Shown here in pieces: positions 8,026-15,925 of a stretch of 38,073 nt of DNA. This stretch comes from Deltaproteobacteria bacterium (GTDB taxonomy: Bacteria; Desulfobacterota; Dissulfuribacteria; Dissulfuribacterales; QOAL01), in the NCBI GenBank assembly GCA_026991135.1, contig JALXCD010000149.1, positions 1-38,073 on the forward strand, read 5' to 3'. Within the stretch, counting starts at the first letter, position 1, and each line of letters starts with the position of its first letter. The translations under genes were made by a program, and so were the position numbers. Below the pieces are notes generated by a model. The model saw only the letters and a list, made by a program, of their open reading frames with translations, was not told the DNA's origin and searched no databases.

Positions 8026-9771
8026 TTATTCTTTGGCCTTCTTTCTTAATAAATCAAGATTAAAAAGGTGCCTCTTAATCTTTTTGGTGGATGTCTTTGG
8101 AAGTTCTTCATTGACTATGTCAAAGTGTTTAATGCGTTTATAAGATGCCAGGTCCCTATTTACCTTTTTTATTTCCTTTTCTATGATTTTCTTTAAGAGA
8201 TCATCATCCAAGGTAGCCTTTGGTTGCTTTTGGCCCAAAGCTTCAAAGTCAGGGACTATTATTGCCCAGACATCCTCTCCTCCAGTGGATTCAGATCTTT
8301 TTCCATATACCATTGATTCAAGAATGAATTCGCTTTTGTTTAAAATGGTTTCTATCTCTTCAGGATAAACATTTTTCCCTGCAGCAGTAACTATTAGATT
8401 TTTGGCCCTTCCACAAACATATACATATCCGTCACTATCGATAAAACCCAGGTCACCCGTCTTTAACCAGCCTTTTTCATCAAGGACCTCTTTTGTGGCC
8501 TTTTCATCATTAAGATAACCTTTCATTATCATGGGGCCTTTAAAGGCAAGCTCTCCCACGCCATCTTTATCAGGGTCAAGCACCTTGACTCTTACCCCAG
8601 GAAGGGGTTTGCCCACACTTTCATTTCTAGGGGCCTCCAGTGGATTGATGGTAAGAACGGGGCTTGTCTCGGTAAGACCATAGCCTTGGAGCATATCAAC
8701 CCCCAATCTTCTGAAGAAAACCGGAACATAATAGGGCAAAGGGGCCCCACCTGATACAAAATATCTTATGTGATCAAGCCCTGCCTTTCTTCTAACCGAT
8801 TTAAAAAGAATCTTTCCAAGATTCTTATTCCCGGTCTTTTCTGCTGCCAGTACTGCATTCCAAAGGCCTTTTAATATCAGTTTCTTTGAAAAAGGTGCCT
8901 TTTCCATGGCCCTTTCTATTCCTTCCTGCATTTTTTGGAAAAGAAGGGGCACACCAAGCATGACAGTTGCCTTACACGCCTTCAAGTCTTCGAGTATATA
9001 TTTTGATTTAAGGCTTCTTGCATAGGTTATGTGACTGCCGCAAAGAAGAGGTAGCAAGAAACCAGCAGTACATTCAAAGGTATGATGCATTGGCAATACA
9101 GAAAGGAAACGTTCTCTACCAATATCAACGGCCCATGAACAGGCAATACAGTCAGAGGTTATGTTCCAGTTCGAAAGTAACACTCCCTTCGGAACACCAG
9201 TGGTTCCTGAAGTAAAAATTATGGCAGCAATATCATCGGGTTTCACATCAGGAAATGAAGATTTTTGGGATTTATTTTTTGAGATGGCCTCCTTAATGGG
9301 TATAACATTATTATGTATTGGCCTTTCATTCCAATCAAGACATATAATCTTTGTTGGGCTGGGGAATCCCTTTGGAAGATCAAGTATTACGTCCAGGAAA
9401 CGGGAGGCCACAAAGGCTATTTTTACATTTGCCCTTGCTATGAGCTGGCCCTTTTCATTGTCGCTTAGAAGTGAATCAATGGGAACATTTATGCCACCTG
9501 CATAAATTGTTGCCAGATATGCCTTTGCCCATTCAGGGCTATTTGGGCCAAGAATAGCTACCCTTTCACCCTTTTTAAGTCCAAAGGCCCTTAAAGTAGC
9601 CGCAAGACCCTTTACTTCTTCCAAAAGGGCCTTGTAGTTTATGGTTCTATCTCCTGACTTTTCTCTGGCCGTTAGGGCAGGAAGGTCGGCATAAATCCTA
9701 GCCGACCTCTCAATCAATTCCTTTATTGTAAGGGGAAGTCCCTCTTTTTTTACTCTATCTAAAAATCCCAT
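8026..9771 (-). CDS. Long-chain acyl-CoA synthetase (AMP-binding)
   Basis: A 581-aa member of the acyl-adenylate-forming family. The P-loop-like motif IIFTSGTTGVPKGVLLS lies at 184-200; QGYGLTETSP, the GWLKTGDLGFID segment and a C-terminal catalytic lysine region (LPKTSTKKIKRHLF) are also present. It activates a fatty acid with ATP to an acyl-adenylate and then to acyl-CoA (or possibly acyl-ACP) on the cytoplasmic side of the inner membrane. Its ATG overlaps the last codons of the upstream fadL-like gene by 13 bp, giving direct coupling between outer-membrane uptake and activation of fatty acids. Whether the acyl-CoA is degraded or used for lipids cannot be told here. Confidence 0.92.
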   Translation of the reverse strand: MGFLDRVKKEGLPLTIKELIERSARIYADLPALTAREKSGDRTINYKALLEEVKGLAATLRAFGLKKGERVAILGPNSPEWAKAYLATIYAGGINVPIDSLLSDNEKGQLIARANVKIAFVASRFLDVILDLPKGFPSPTKIICLDWNERPIHNNVIPIKEAISKNKSQKSSFPDVKPDDIAAIIFTSGTTGVPKGVLLSNWNITSDCIACSWAVDIGRERFLSVLPMHHTFECTAGFLLPLLCGSHITYARSLKSKYILEDLKACKATVMLGVPLLFQKMQEGIERAMEKAPFSKKLILKGLWNAVLAAEKTGNKNLGKILFKSVRRKAGLDHIRYFVSGGAPLPYYVPVFFRRLGVDMLQGYGLTETSPVLTINPLEAPRNESVGKPLPGVRVKVLDPDKDGVGELAFKGPMIMKGYLNDEKATKEVLDEKGWLKTGDLGFIDSDGYVYVCGRAKNLIVTAAGKNVYPEEIETILNKSEFILESMVYGKRSESTGGEDVWAIIVPDFEALGQKQPKATLDDDLLKKIIEKEIKKVNRDLASYKRIKHFDIVNEELPKTSTKKIKRHLFNLDLLRKKAKE

Positions 9772-10982
9772 CTAAAACCAATATTGATTATATGGGCCTG
9801 GCCCTTGTAAGTTCCTTTAAGAGTGGGGGTAAGGATATCGGAGGTACCACCATTTTCCACAAGGACATATGAATAGGCGGCATCAATTCCAGCATGTTTA
9901 TAATTCCAGCCCAAACCTACAGTAAATACATGTCTGTCGTTGGTAGGAAGGGTTGGTTCCCTATATTTGTTCCTAATTGGAGACCTGTCGTAGGCATAAC
10001 CGGCCCTAAATTGCCACATTTGGCTATAGGTATATTCTGCTCCAAACTTAACAGCCCAGGCGTCTTCCCAATTTCTTGGTATGCTTACCACTCCTGGCTT
10101 TCCAAGGCCTGGGACCTTATCATATTCGAAATCCAAGGACTTATAAGAGGACCAATTAGTCCAAACAAAGTCTAGAGAAAAATTGAAATTTTTTATACAA
10201 GTCGTGGCAACTCCAACAGATACTGTCCTTGGAAGGCTTACATCCAGATGCATTTTTGACTTTGGGAACGGAGGAAGAACCATTGAATACCTTGCGGTTC
10301 CTTCAAGACCAAGGTCAACCTGAGAATGATAGGTAACCCCAAAGCTCCAGTCCTTGAAAGGCCTTGCAAGCATGGAAACAGTGTAACCATAGGCCCAGTC
10401 TTCACCCTTCATATTTGTCTTTAAACCGGGAACCTGTGGTGTAACAGCCTTTCTCATATCGGCTGTTGCATAAACAAAATTAGGACCTGCTGAAAAAGAT
10501 AGCCATTTTATTGGCTTAATGGACACAGCAGGTGAAATAAAAAGGCTCCTTAATTCTGTATAAACTGCATAATATTTCCCCTGCCAATCATTTGGCCATT
10601 CAGTAGTAAGGCCATAGGGGAGATTTATTGCCAAAGAGAGTCCAAATTTATCACCCAAAGGGGTAGTAGCATAAACGTAAGGAAGGGGATAAACCTTGTC
10701 CTTCATACCAACCTCATTGTTCCCAGATTGAAGCTTCATCTGAGGAATGACCATGGCCGCGCCAGTCATGAACTTTGCCCCAGTCATCATTGCAGAAGCA
10801 GCGGGGTTAAACCAGGCACTATCAGCAGCATCACCTCTTGCAGTCATAGAAGCCGCCAGTCCACTACTTCTTGCAGAAAGTTCGTTAAAGAGCTGAAATC
10901 CGGCTCCAAAAGAATTGGAAGCTATAGCAACAACCAATAATGAAATCAACAAAAGGAGTGTAAAAAATTTAAAACCTTTCAT
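9759..10982 (-). CDS. FadL/OmpP1-family outer-membrane transporter
   Basis: A 407-aa protein with a clear signal peptide (residues 1-27, cleavage near SNSFGA-GF). The mature N-terminus has the FadL hatch pattern: GFQLFNELSARSSGLAASM followed by DAADSAWFNPAA. The rest alternates as in a 14-strand beta-barrel and ends in INIGFRWDF, a terminal-Phe beta-signal for BAM insertion. FadL proteins carry long-chain fatty acids or other hydrophobic compounds across the outer membrane. A GGGAGG Shine-Dalgarno precedes the ATG. It overlaps the acyl-CoA synthetase gene by 13 bp and is divergent from an Rrf2 regulator. The substrate is inferred from the partner gene. Confidence 0.93.
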   Translation of the reverse strand: MKGFKFFTLLLLISLLVVAIASNSFGAGFQLFNELSARSSGLAASMTARGDAADSAWFNPAASAMMTGAKFMTGAAMVIPQMKLQSGNNEVGMKDKVYPLPYVYATTPLGDKFGLSLAINLPYGLTTEWPNDWQGKYYAVYTELRSLFISPAVSIKPIKWLSFSAGPNFVYATADMRKAVTPQVPGLKTNMKGEDWAYGYTVSMLARPFKDWSFGVTYHSQVDLGLEGTARYSMVLPPFPKSKMHLDVSLPRTVSVGVATTCIKNFNFSLDFVWTNWSSYKSLDFEYDKVPGLGKPGVVSIPRNWEDAWAVKFGAEYTYSQMWQFRAGYAYDRSPIRNKYREPTLPTNDRHVFTVGLGWNYKHAGIDAAYSYVLVENGGTSDILTPTLKGTYKGQAHIINIGFRWDF

Positions 10983-11031
10983 TTAGTAGTTCCTCCCTGC
11001 ACTTAAGATTTAAAAACCTCTCCCGGAGCTA

Positions 11032-11059
11032 TTTATAAACCAATGATCTTATTTTTCAA
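11032..11059 (-). promoter_or_regulatory. Predicted sigma70-type promoter of fadL-fadD
   Basis: On the minus strand TTGAAA (11054-11059) and TATAAA (11032-11037) are separated by 16 nt, about 50 nt upstream of the fadL-like start. AT-rich surroundings make chance matches possible. Confidence 0.4.
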
Positions 11060-11182
11060 ATAAAATCTGAATAACCATTTTGTAACTGTAAATTTTAATT
11101 TCTTTAACTTTTTAAAGATTAAAATTACCGATGCACAAACTGTTTAAAATTAATCTGAATAAAGAGTCTAAGAAATAATCCC

Positions 11183-11211
11183 TTGACCAGAATTTCTTTT
11201 TTATTTATCAT
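11183..11211 (+). promoter_or_regulatory. Predicted sigma70-type promoter of the Rrf2 gene
   Basis: TTGACC (11183-11188), a 17-nt spacer and TATCAT (11206-11211) lie 48 bp before the Rrf2 start. The intergenic region 10983-11258 otherwise shows only AT-rich sequence with no further gene. Confidence 0.5.
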
Positions 11212-11258
11212 TCGTCGGTTTTTAGATATTTTTACTCTTAAATGTCACGAGTGGAGTT

Positions 11259-11693
11259 ATGAGATTAACAAGAGCAGGCGAGTATGCCATAAGATGTATT
11301 ATGTATTTGTCTTATAAAGGCAAGGGAAAACTAGTTAGCAAAAAAGAAATTGCTGCAAAATGCGCTATTCCTACGCATTTTCTCTCAAAGATTGCCCAAG
11401 AACTTCAAAAAGCAAAGATACTCGAAATCAAACAAGGACCTAGAGGTGGTTTTGTCTTAACAAAAGATCCATCAGAGTTGACCTTGTTAGAAGTCATTGA
11501 GGCAATCATAGGAGAAATCTACCTGAATGACTGTATTGCGCGTCCAGAGATGTGTGAAGCAAGTAATATTTGTGCAGTTCATAAAGTCTGGCAAAAGGCC
11601 AGGAGAGAGCTAAGAAATATCTTAAATTCTGTAACTTTTGACAAATTGGTAAAAGATCCAAAGTGCATTCCTAACTTTGATAAGGAAATTTAA
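11259..11693 (+). CDS. Rrf2-family transcriptional regulator with Fe-S cysteines
   Basis: A 144-aa protein with the Rrf2/IscR winged helix (MRLTRAGEYAIRCIMYLS, recognition helix in AIPTHFLSKIAQELQKA, wing GPRGGFVL). Three cysteines, C92, C99 and C105 (spacing x6, x5), match the IscR-type cluster-ligand pattern, so an Fe-S sensor is likely. The ATG has GGAG just upstream. It is divergent from the fadL-fadD pair; control of that pair or of its own gene is an inference from position only. No iron-sulphur assembly genes are adjacent, unlike in isc operons, so calling it IscR would be unsafe. Confidence 0.92.
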   Translation: MRLTRAGEYAIRCIMYLSYKGKGKLVSKKEIAAKCAIPTHFLSKIAQELQKAKILEIKQGPRGGFVLTKDPSELTLLEVIEAIIGEIYLNDCIARPEMCEASNICAVHKVWQKARRELRNILNSVTFDKLVKDPKCIPNFDKEI

Positions 11694-11890
11694 CAACCTT
11701 ATCTTTTTGTCTTTTGGAGAATTATTGGGTCAGCTGGGCTTTCAAAATCATTCAGGCCTTTTCATAGATTACACTATTTCTTTGCAATCGTCCTTGCCTT
11801 ATCCGTCAATTCCACCTGGATATTAGAATATCCAATTAATTGTAATTTGGTAACCAACGGAAATAGCCGAGACCTTAAAATCACTGCTGA

Positions 11891-12043
11891 GTTAAAACTA
11901 TCTCAGAATATGAAGTTCATTATTACAAGGACATTTCACAATATGGGGGTCGGGTCTTAAAAGTTGTAGTTAATCCTATGACCAAGGTAATAGTAACTGT
12001 TTTCTTTGACAGGAGGTTAAGAAGATATGAAGATAGACTATGA
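11891..12043 (+). pseudogene. DUF4258-like gene remnant (C-terminal part)
   Basis: A 50-codon frame opens directly after an in-frame TGA (11888-11890) and has no start codon in keeping with the family. Its end reads GGRVLKVVVNPMTKVIVTVF followed by FDRRLRR, the characteristic C-terminal pattern of DUF4258 proteins, which are often the first gene of small two-gene modules. The N-terminal part is not recoverable in any frame I followed. It overlaps the following DUF2283-like frame by 17 bp, as a functional pair would. Confidence 0.55.
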
Positions 12044-12245
12044 TAAGGAAGTAGATGCCTTATACTTCCAGTTTTTGAACTAAAAAGCCTCAGAAACAGA
12101 AGAGGTGGAGCTAGGTATCATTGTTGACTTTGCGAAAGATGGACGTGTCCTGGGGATAGAAATCCTGAACGCCTCAAAGAGGCTTTTAGCAATGGAAAGC
12201 ATAAAAGACCTGATAGACAAAATGGAACTGCAATCGGCAGCATAG
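12027..12245 (+). pseudogene. DUF2283-like gene broken by an in-frame stop
   Basis: ATG at 12027 has a strong AGGAGG Shine-Dalgarno (12011-12016). The frame begins MKIDYDKEVDALYFQFLN, then meets TAA at 12081-12083 (codon 19), and continues in the same frame with KASETEEVELG, a VDFAKDGRVLGIEILNASK stretch and a natural stop at 12243-12245. This is the whole DUF2283 pattern with a single nonsense codon, so one base change would explain the break. DUF2283 proteins are small and often paired with DUF4258 genes; their biochemical role is not settled. A sequencing error or stop read-through are alternatives. Confidence 0.7.
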
Positions 12246-12459
12246 AACTAAAAAATATGTAAAGAGCACCACCTAATATAAACCCCCGCAAGTAAAACAC
12301 CTAATGCGTTTTACAGTGGATTAAAAGCAACTCCTAGATCATTCAAAATGTGTAGAATTGCAAAAGGTCAATTTTTAGAAAAACTCGACTGAGGTATCAC
12401 ATTAGTTGCACAAAAGCAATTGTCGTCGTTGGCCTTGGTTTGTTACTTTCTGATTTTAT

Positions 12460-12537
12460 TGGGGTGAGCGGAGGGACTTGAACCCTCGGCCTCCGGGGCC
12501 ACAACCCGACGCTCTAACCAACTGAGCTACGCCCACC
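12460..12537 (-). tRNA. tRNA-His (GTG)
   Basis: The minus-strand sequence folds into a full cloverleaf: acceptor GTGGGCG/CGCTCAC, D stem GCTC/GAGC, anticodon stem TCGGG/CCCGG with 7-nt loop TTGTGGC (anticodon GTG), and T arm GAGGG-TTCAAGT-CCCTC. G at -1 (12537) opposite discriminator C73 (12463) is the tRNA-His identity feature. The 3' CCA (12460-12462) is encoded. Confidence 0.97.
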
Positions 12538-12558
12538 ACTGATTAATCAGGTAGCCAA

Positions 12559-12587
12559 TATTTAATTAGACTTAGTAACTGTGTCAA
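12559..12587 (-). promoter_or_regulatory. Predicted sigma70 promoter of tRNA-His
   Basis: Minus-strand TTGACA (12582-12587, perfect -35), 17-nt spacer, TAAATA (12559-12564). The expected transcription start falls about 15 nt before the tRNA 5' end. The match lies between the DUF748 gene end and the tRNA. Confidence 0.7.
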
Positions 12588-12629
12588 GATTTAATAAAAA
12601 GTCCTTTTAAAATGCCTCTCAAGGTATGA

Positions 12630-15600
12630 TCATTTAAGAGAAAGCCTTACAATTGGCGATGAAACCTCTTTAATTTCATCCTTTGACTTAGGTGCCACCA
12701 TGAAAATCCGTTTTATATCAATACCACCCTTATGTACCAAATAACTTGCCACCTTTTTGGCCCTTTCCAGTGAAAGAAGCTTCAGGTCCTCATCCATAAT
12801 TTTTATATGATCTTTTAACATCTTTTCCATCACTTCTGATGGCTGCGATTTAATAAGGCCTATGAAGTTGCGTGGCCTTTTAAATGAGGCATTCTTGTAT
12901 GCGGCTTCTAGATACTTTTCATATTCTTTTTGTGGAATCTCTATATCATCAATGGATTCTATACTTTTTTTATCCTCTGACGAAAGATCCTTTAACCTTT
13001 CCCTTTTAAGAAGACGTTGAAATTTTATCTCTAAAAGGGCCTTTTTATCCTTTTCGGGATCATAAAAGCCAGTAATATCAAGTCGCAACGAAGGTCTATC
13101 CTTCAATGCCTTAGCTAGAGTATCAAGCTTTTTAATTGCCTTATCATCCAGCTTTGAAAGCCCGGGCTCAAAGGTAATTCTATCTAATTGTTCATCTGAA
13201 CCAACTACTGCACCTAAAAGGGCAAAGGGTGAAGTGGCAGCTTTTATAAAGATATTCAAAATTGCCTTAAAAACCGCACTTCCATAGCTGAATTCCGGAT
13301 CATCTAACCTACCACTAACAGGTATATTCAGGTCAATCTTGCCATTTCTATCCTTCAAGATTGCAATTGCCAATTTTATTGGGGCATTGATTGCATCTTT
13401 ACTTTCAACCTCCTGACCCAGCTCGAATTGATCTAGCAACAGGTTATTATCCACCCTTAAATGATTATCCTTTATAGTTATGTGAAGCTTTAGATAAAGT
13501 TTCCCCTTATCGATCTTATATCCAAGAAACTTTTGTGAATAGGGAGAAAATCTTGTAACGCCAGCACCTTCTATTCGAACCCTGACGTCAGCATAAATAG
13601 GCTCTGCCAATGGATTAAGCTCCCCATTAATCTCCATTTTTGAACGGTTATCAACAAGGGCGGTTATATTTAGAAAGGCCTTCATATCAGGCCTATTAGA
13701 TATCCCCTTTATAACCCCGTTTATTCGGTTAAATTCCCTTAAAAATCTTGGATGGACACTTCTGTCTTCAATGTGAACCATACAATTTTTAAGATTGATA
13801 ACATCTATGGCAAAATCCGGCCGTTTCTCCTTGTTCTCCTTGTTAGAAGGGGCTTCTGGCTGTTTTTTAACGTTTTTTTGTACATTTTTATCCTTTCCGG
13901 TTACCTTTTTGCCTTCGCCCGGCCTTTTAAATATCCTTGCAAAATTTAACGTCCTGTCGGGCAAGATTATCATGTGCTCCTTTAGGCCAATGACATCCAC
14001 CTTTTTTATTTTTAGGGCCATTGGCTCATTAGAAAGATTTAGGCCAGATATCTTTACCTCCTTCCATTTGACAAAGGGACCGGCCGTTTTCTTATCAAAC
14101 ATGAAACAATTTTTTACCCACAAAGAGCCTTGAAGCTTGAAAACCGGGCTTTTCTTCCCGGCTTTAAAAAGAAATCCATTTGAAAGTCCGAGTTCTGCCT
14201 TTACAAGCTGAAGGTTTATGAAATGAGATAGATATCCTTGAAAAGGCGGCAAAAAGACCTTTGAGGCCTTGATAAAGCCTTTTATCTCGGAAAACCTAAC
14301 ATCACTAATCCCATCAATATTTATTGAACCACCACTTTTAATCTTGGTATCAATCTTAAAATTAAAGGGCTTTGTCCCGTGGGTATCAAAGTTGTCAATA
14401 TTGATGCTTAAGGCACGAAGGCTTAAGGCAACTTTATTTTCATAGGAAAAGTCCTTTATATCTAACTGGCCACCTGATAACTTTATTGAATTTAGAACTA
14501 GACGAAATTTCCCTTTAGAATCCTTTACTTTTTTAGCCTTTTTTTCAACCTGTAAGTTCTCATTTTTCTTTTGAGCCTTTTGATTCTTTCCTTTTCCATT
14601 TTGGGTAATGATATCAACAAGTGAGACAAGGTTTATCCTTCCATCTCTAAATTTCTTAAATGATATCCTTGGAGAATCGACCTCTAGCTCTGGTATAAGT
14701 AATGTAGATTCCTTTTTTAAGTACCAGTTATCTTTAAGCTCTATTTTGGGTATATTTAACAAAAACGAAGGCTCTTCTTTTTTAGAAGCAGTTGGGTCAA
14801 AAACTTGGGCAGATTCAATGATAATATCAAAATTTACCCCCTTTAATAAAAGGGCTGAAGGCCTGATATTGAGGGATATCTTTTTGATACTCGCTATCCT
14901 ATTTTGCCTTTTTTCAAGAAAAATATTTTTTAAAAGGGCCTTTCCATCTAGCGAAATCCGTGGAGTCTTTCCAGCCTTCATCAAAAAGTGGATAGTAAGA
15001 TCAGTATCAAGTTTACAAGAGGTAAGTTTTAAGCCCATAACATCTGGGATATAACCTAGATAATAAGGTATATTGAAATCTTTAAGAGTAATATCTACAG
15101 AGGTGTCTCTATCCTGGGCAAAGGGTCTAGTCTTCCCCTGGAATTCAAAAGGGCTTCCATTTACCTTGGCGAAAAGATAAGGCTTTACATAAATTTTTAC
15201 CTGTTGATCTATATTTGATATGAAGGGAACTCCCAGCTTTATATCTTCAACCTTATGGATTTTATCTTTTAAACGATCTTCAAAGATTATTGTACCATGA
15301 CTGATCTCAATATTATTTAAAGAAAATTTAAAACCTCCTTCCTCCTTTTCCTTTGTCTTTTCTCTATCACCCTCTAAAAGGTCTGAAAAATTAAAAACAC
15401 CTTTTTTAGACCTAACAACATATATTTTGGGAGAATCAATCTTTATGACTGATAATATCAATGCCCTTTTGATAAGGGATATGGCCTGAAGATCAAGTAT
15501 AATCTCCTTCGCTTTAAAAAACTTTTTATTTTTGTCATTAATCCTGAGCCCATTTATCTTCATTTCCAGAGTATATGGATTAAATGTCACCCTAGAAATG

Positions 15601-15776
15601 CTTATATTTCTTTTGATTATTGGAGAGATCTTATCTTCAAGGACGTATTTTGTAATTCTGGGAACTCCCCAGAAACCAAAGGCCGTATAACACAAAAAGG
15701 CAAAAAGGAACCATATTATAATCTTTACAGGGACTGAAAGAGATTTATACCTTGAATAGAGTGTTCTTTTTGACAT
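12630..15776 (-). CDS. DUF748 (AsmA-like) envelope protein
   Basis: A 1048-aa protein with one N-terminal membrane segment (about 18-38, IIWFLFAFLCYTAFGFWGV) followed by a very long beta-rich extracytoplasmic part. The opening after the anchor (a YTLEMKINGLRINDK segment, then FKAKEIILDLQ and SVIKIDSPKIYVVRSKKGVF) is typical of DUF748 proteins, relatives of the AsmA/TamB group thought to form lipid-conducting beta-groove structures between inner and outer membrane. Lys-rich low-complexity linkers occur near 395-420 and 625-655. The last 150 residues contain an OmpA-like-looking stretch (LRLDITGFYDPEKD, ERAKKVASYLVHKGGI) as in other family members. Length is normal for the family. It is divergent from fusA. 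Function in lipid transport is an inference. Confidence 0.9.
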   Translation of the reverse strand: MSKRTLYSRYKSLSVPVKIIIWFLFAFLCYTAFGFWGVPRITKYVLEDKISPIIKRNISISRVTFNPYTLEMKINGLRINDKNKKFFKAKEIILDLQAISLIKRALILSVIKIDSPKIYVVRSKKGVFNFSDLLEGDREKTKEKEEGGFKFSLNNIEISHGTIIFEDRLKDKIHKVEDIKLGVPFISNIDQQVKIYVKPYLFAKVNGSPFEFQGKTRPFAQDRDTSVDITLKDFNIPYYLGYIPDVMGLKLTSCKLDTDLTIHFLMKAGKTPRISLDGKALLKNIFLEKRQNRIASIKKISLNIRPSALLLKGVNFDIIIESAQVFDPTASKKEEPSFLLNIPKIELKDNWYLKKESTLLIPELEVDSPRISFKKFRDGRINLVSLVDIITQNGKGKNQKAQKKNENLQVEKKAKKVKDSKGKFRLVLNSIKLSGGQLDIKDFSYENKVALSLRALSINIDNFDTHGTKPFNFKIDTKIKSGGSINIDGISDVRFSEIKGFIKASKVFLPPFQGYLSHFINLQLVKAELGLSNGFLFKAGKKSPVFKLQGSLWVKNCFMFDKKTAGPFVKWKEVKISGLNLSNEPMALKIKKVDVIGLKEHMIILPDRTLNFARIFKRPGEGKKVTGKDKNVQKNVKKQPEAPSNKENKEKRPDFAIDVINLKNCMVHIEDRSVHPRFLREFNRINGVIKGISNRPDMKAFLNITALVDNRSKMEINGELNPLAEPIYADVRVRIEGAGVTRFSPYSQKFLGYKIDKGKLYLKLHITIKDNHLRVDNNLLLDQFELGQEVESKDAINAPIKLAIAILKDRNGKIDLNIPVSGRLDDPEFSYGSAVFKAILNIFIKAATSPFALLGAVVGSDEQLDRITFEPGLSKLDDKAIKKLDTLAKALKDRPSLRLDITGFYDPEKDKKALLEIKFQRLLKRERLKDLSSEDKKSIESIDDIEIPQKEYEKYLEAAYKNASFKRPRNFIGLIKSQPSEVMEKMLKDHIKIMDEDLKLLSLERAKKVASYLVHKGGIDIKRIFMVAPKSKDEIKEVSSPIVRLSLK

Positions 15777-15858
15777 ATTCTCAACTATCCTTCTTCTATT
15801 CTATTAATTTATGCTAAAATTATTGACCCGAGCAGGTCATATCTATTGTAAGAATTTG

Positions 15859-15887
15859 TTGTGGAGCTTGTCAAATCTCCTTATAAT
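15859..15887 (+). promoter_or_regulatory. Predicted sigma70 promoter of fusA
   Basis: TTGTGG (15859-15864), 17-nt spacer and a perfect TATAAT (15882-15887) lie about 40 bp upstream of the fusA start. An inverted repeat TGACC-N6-GGTCA (15824-15839) sits 20 bp further upstream. Confidence 0.6.
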
Positions 15888-15925
15888 GCCAAATATTTTT
15901 TGAAAATTACAAGGTGAATGCGATT

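Larger units (their letters stand above)
11694..12459. other. Gene-poor scar with decayed gene fragments
   Basis: This 766-bp stretch between the Rrf2 gene and tRNA-His has no intact gene. It holds the remains of a DUF4258/DUF2283 pair (11891-12245). A plus-strand open frame from about 11700 to 11960 shows no recognisable family. From 12356 a 41-codon startless frame runs into the tRNA 3' end. No direct copy of the tRNA 3' end was seen, so an integration event cannot be shown, although the position next to a tRNA 3' end is typical for one. Confidence 0.6.

Noticed and set aside
11700-11960. Plus-strand open frame of about 80 codons after the Rrf2 gene
   Set aside because: No start codon with a ribosome site and no recognisable family; treated as part of the decayed stretch.
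12356-12481. Startless 41-codon plus-strand frame ending in AIVVVGLGLLLSDFIGVSGG, reminiscent of the N-terminus of TauE/SafE permeases
   Set aside because: It has no start codon, is short, and its last codons lie inside the tRNA-His gene. The resemblance is too weak to call a gene fragment.
15824-15839. TGACC-N6-GGTCA inverted repeat upstream of fusA
   Set aside because: Arms of only 5 bp are expected by chance in a window of this size; mentioned with the fusA promoter but not called an operator.
15914-15925. GTG 15914 as start of EF-G
   Set aside because: This codon lies within the AAGGTGA ribosome site that serves ATG 15926.
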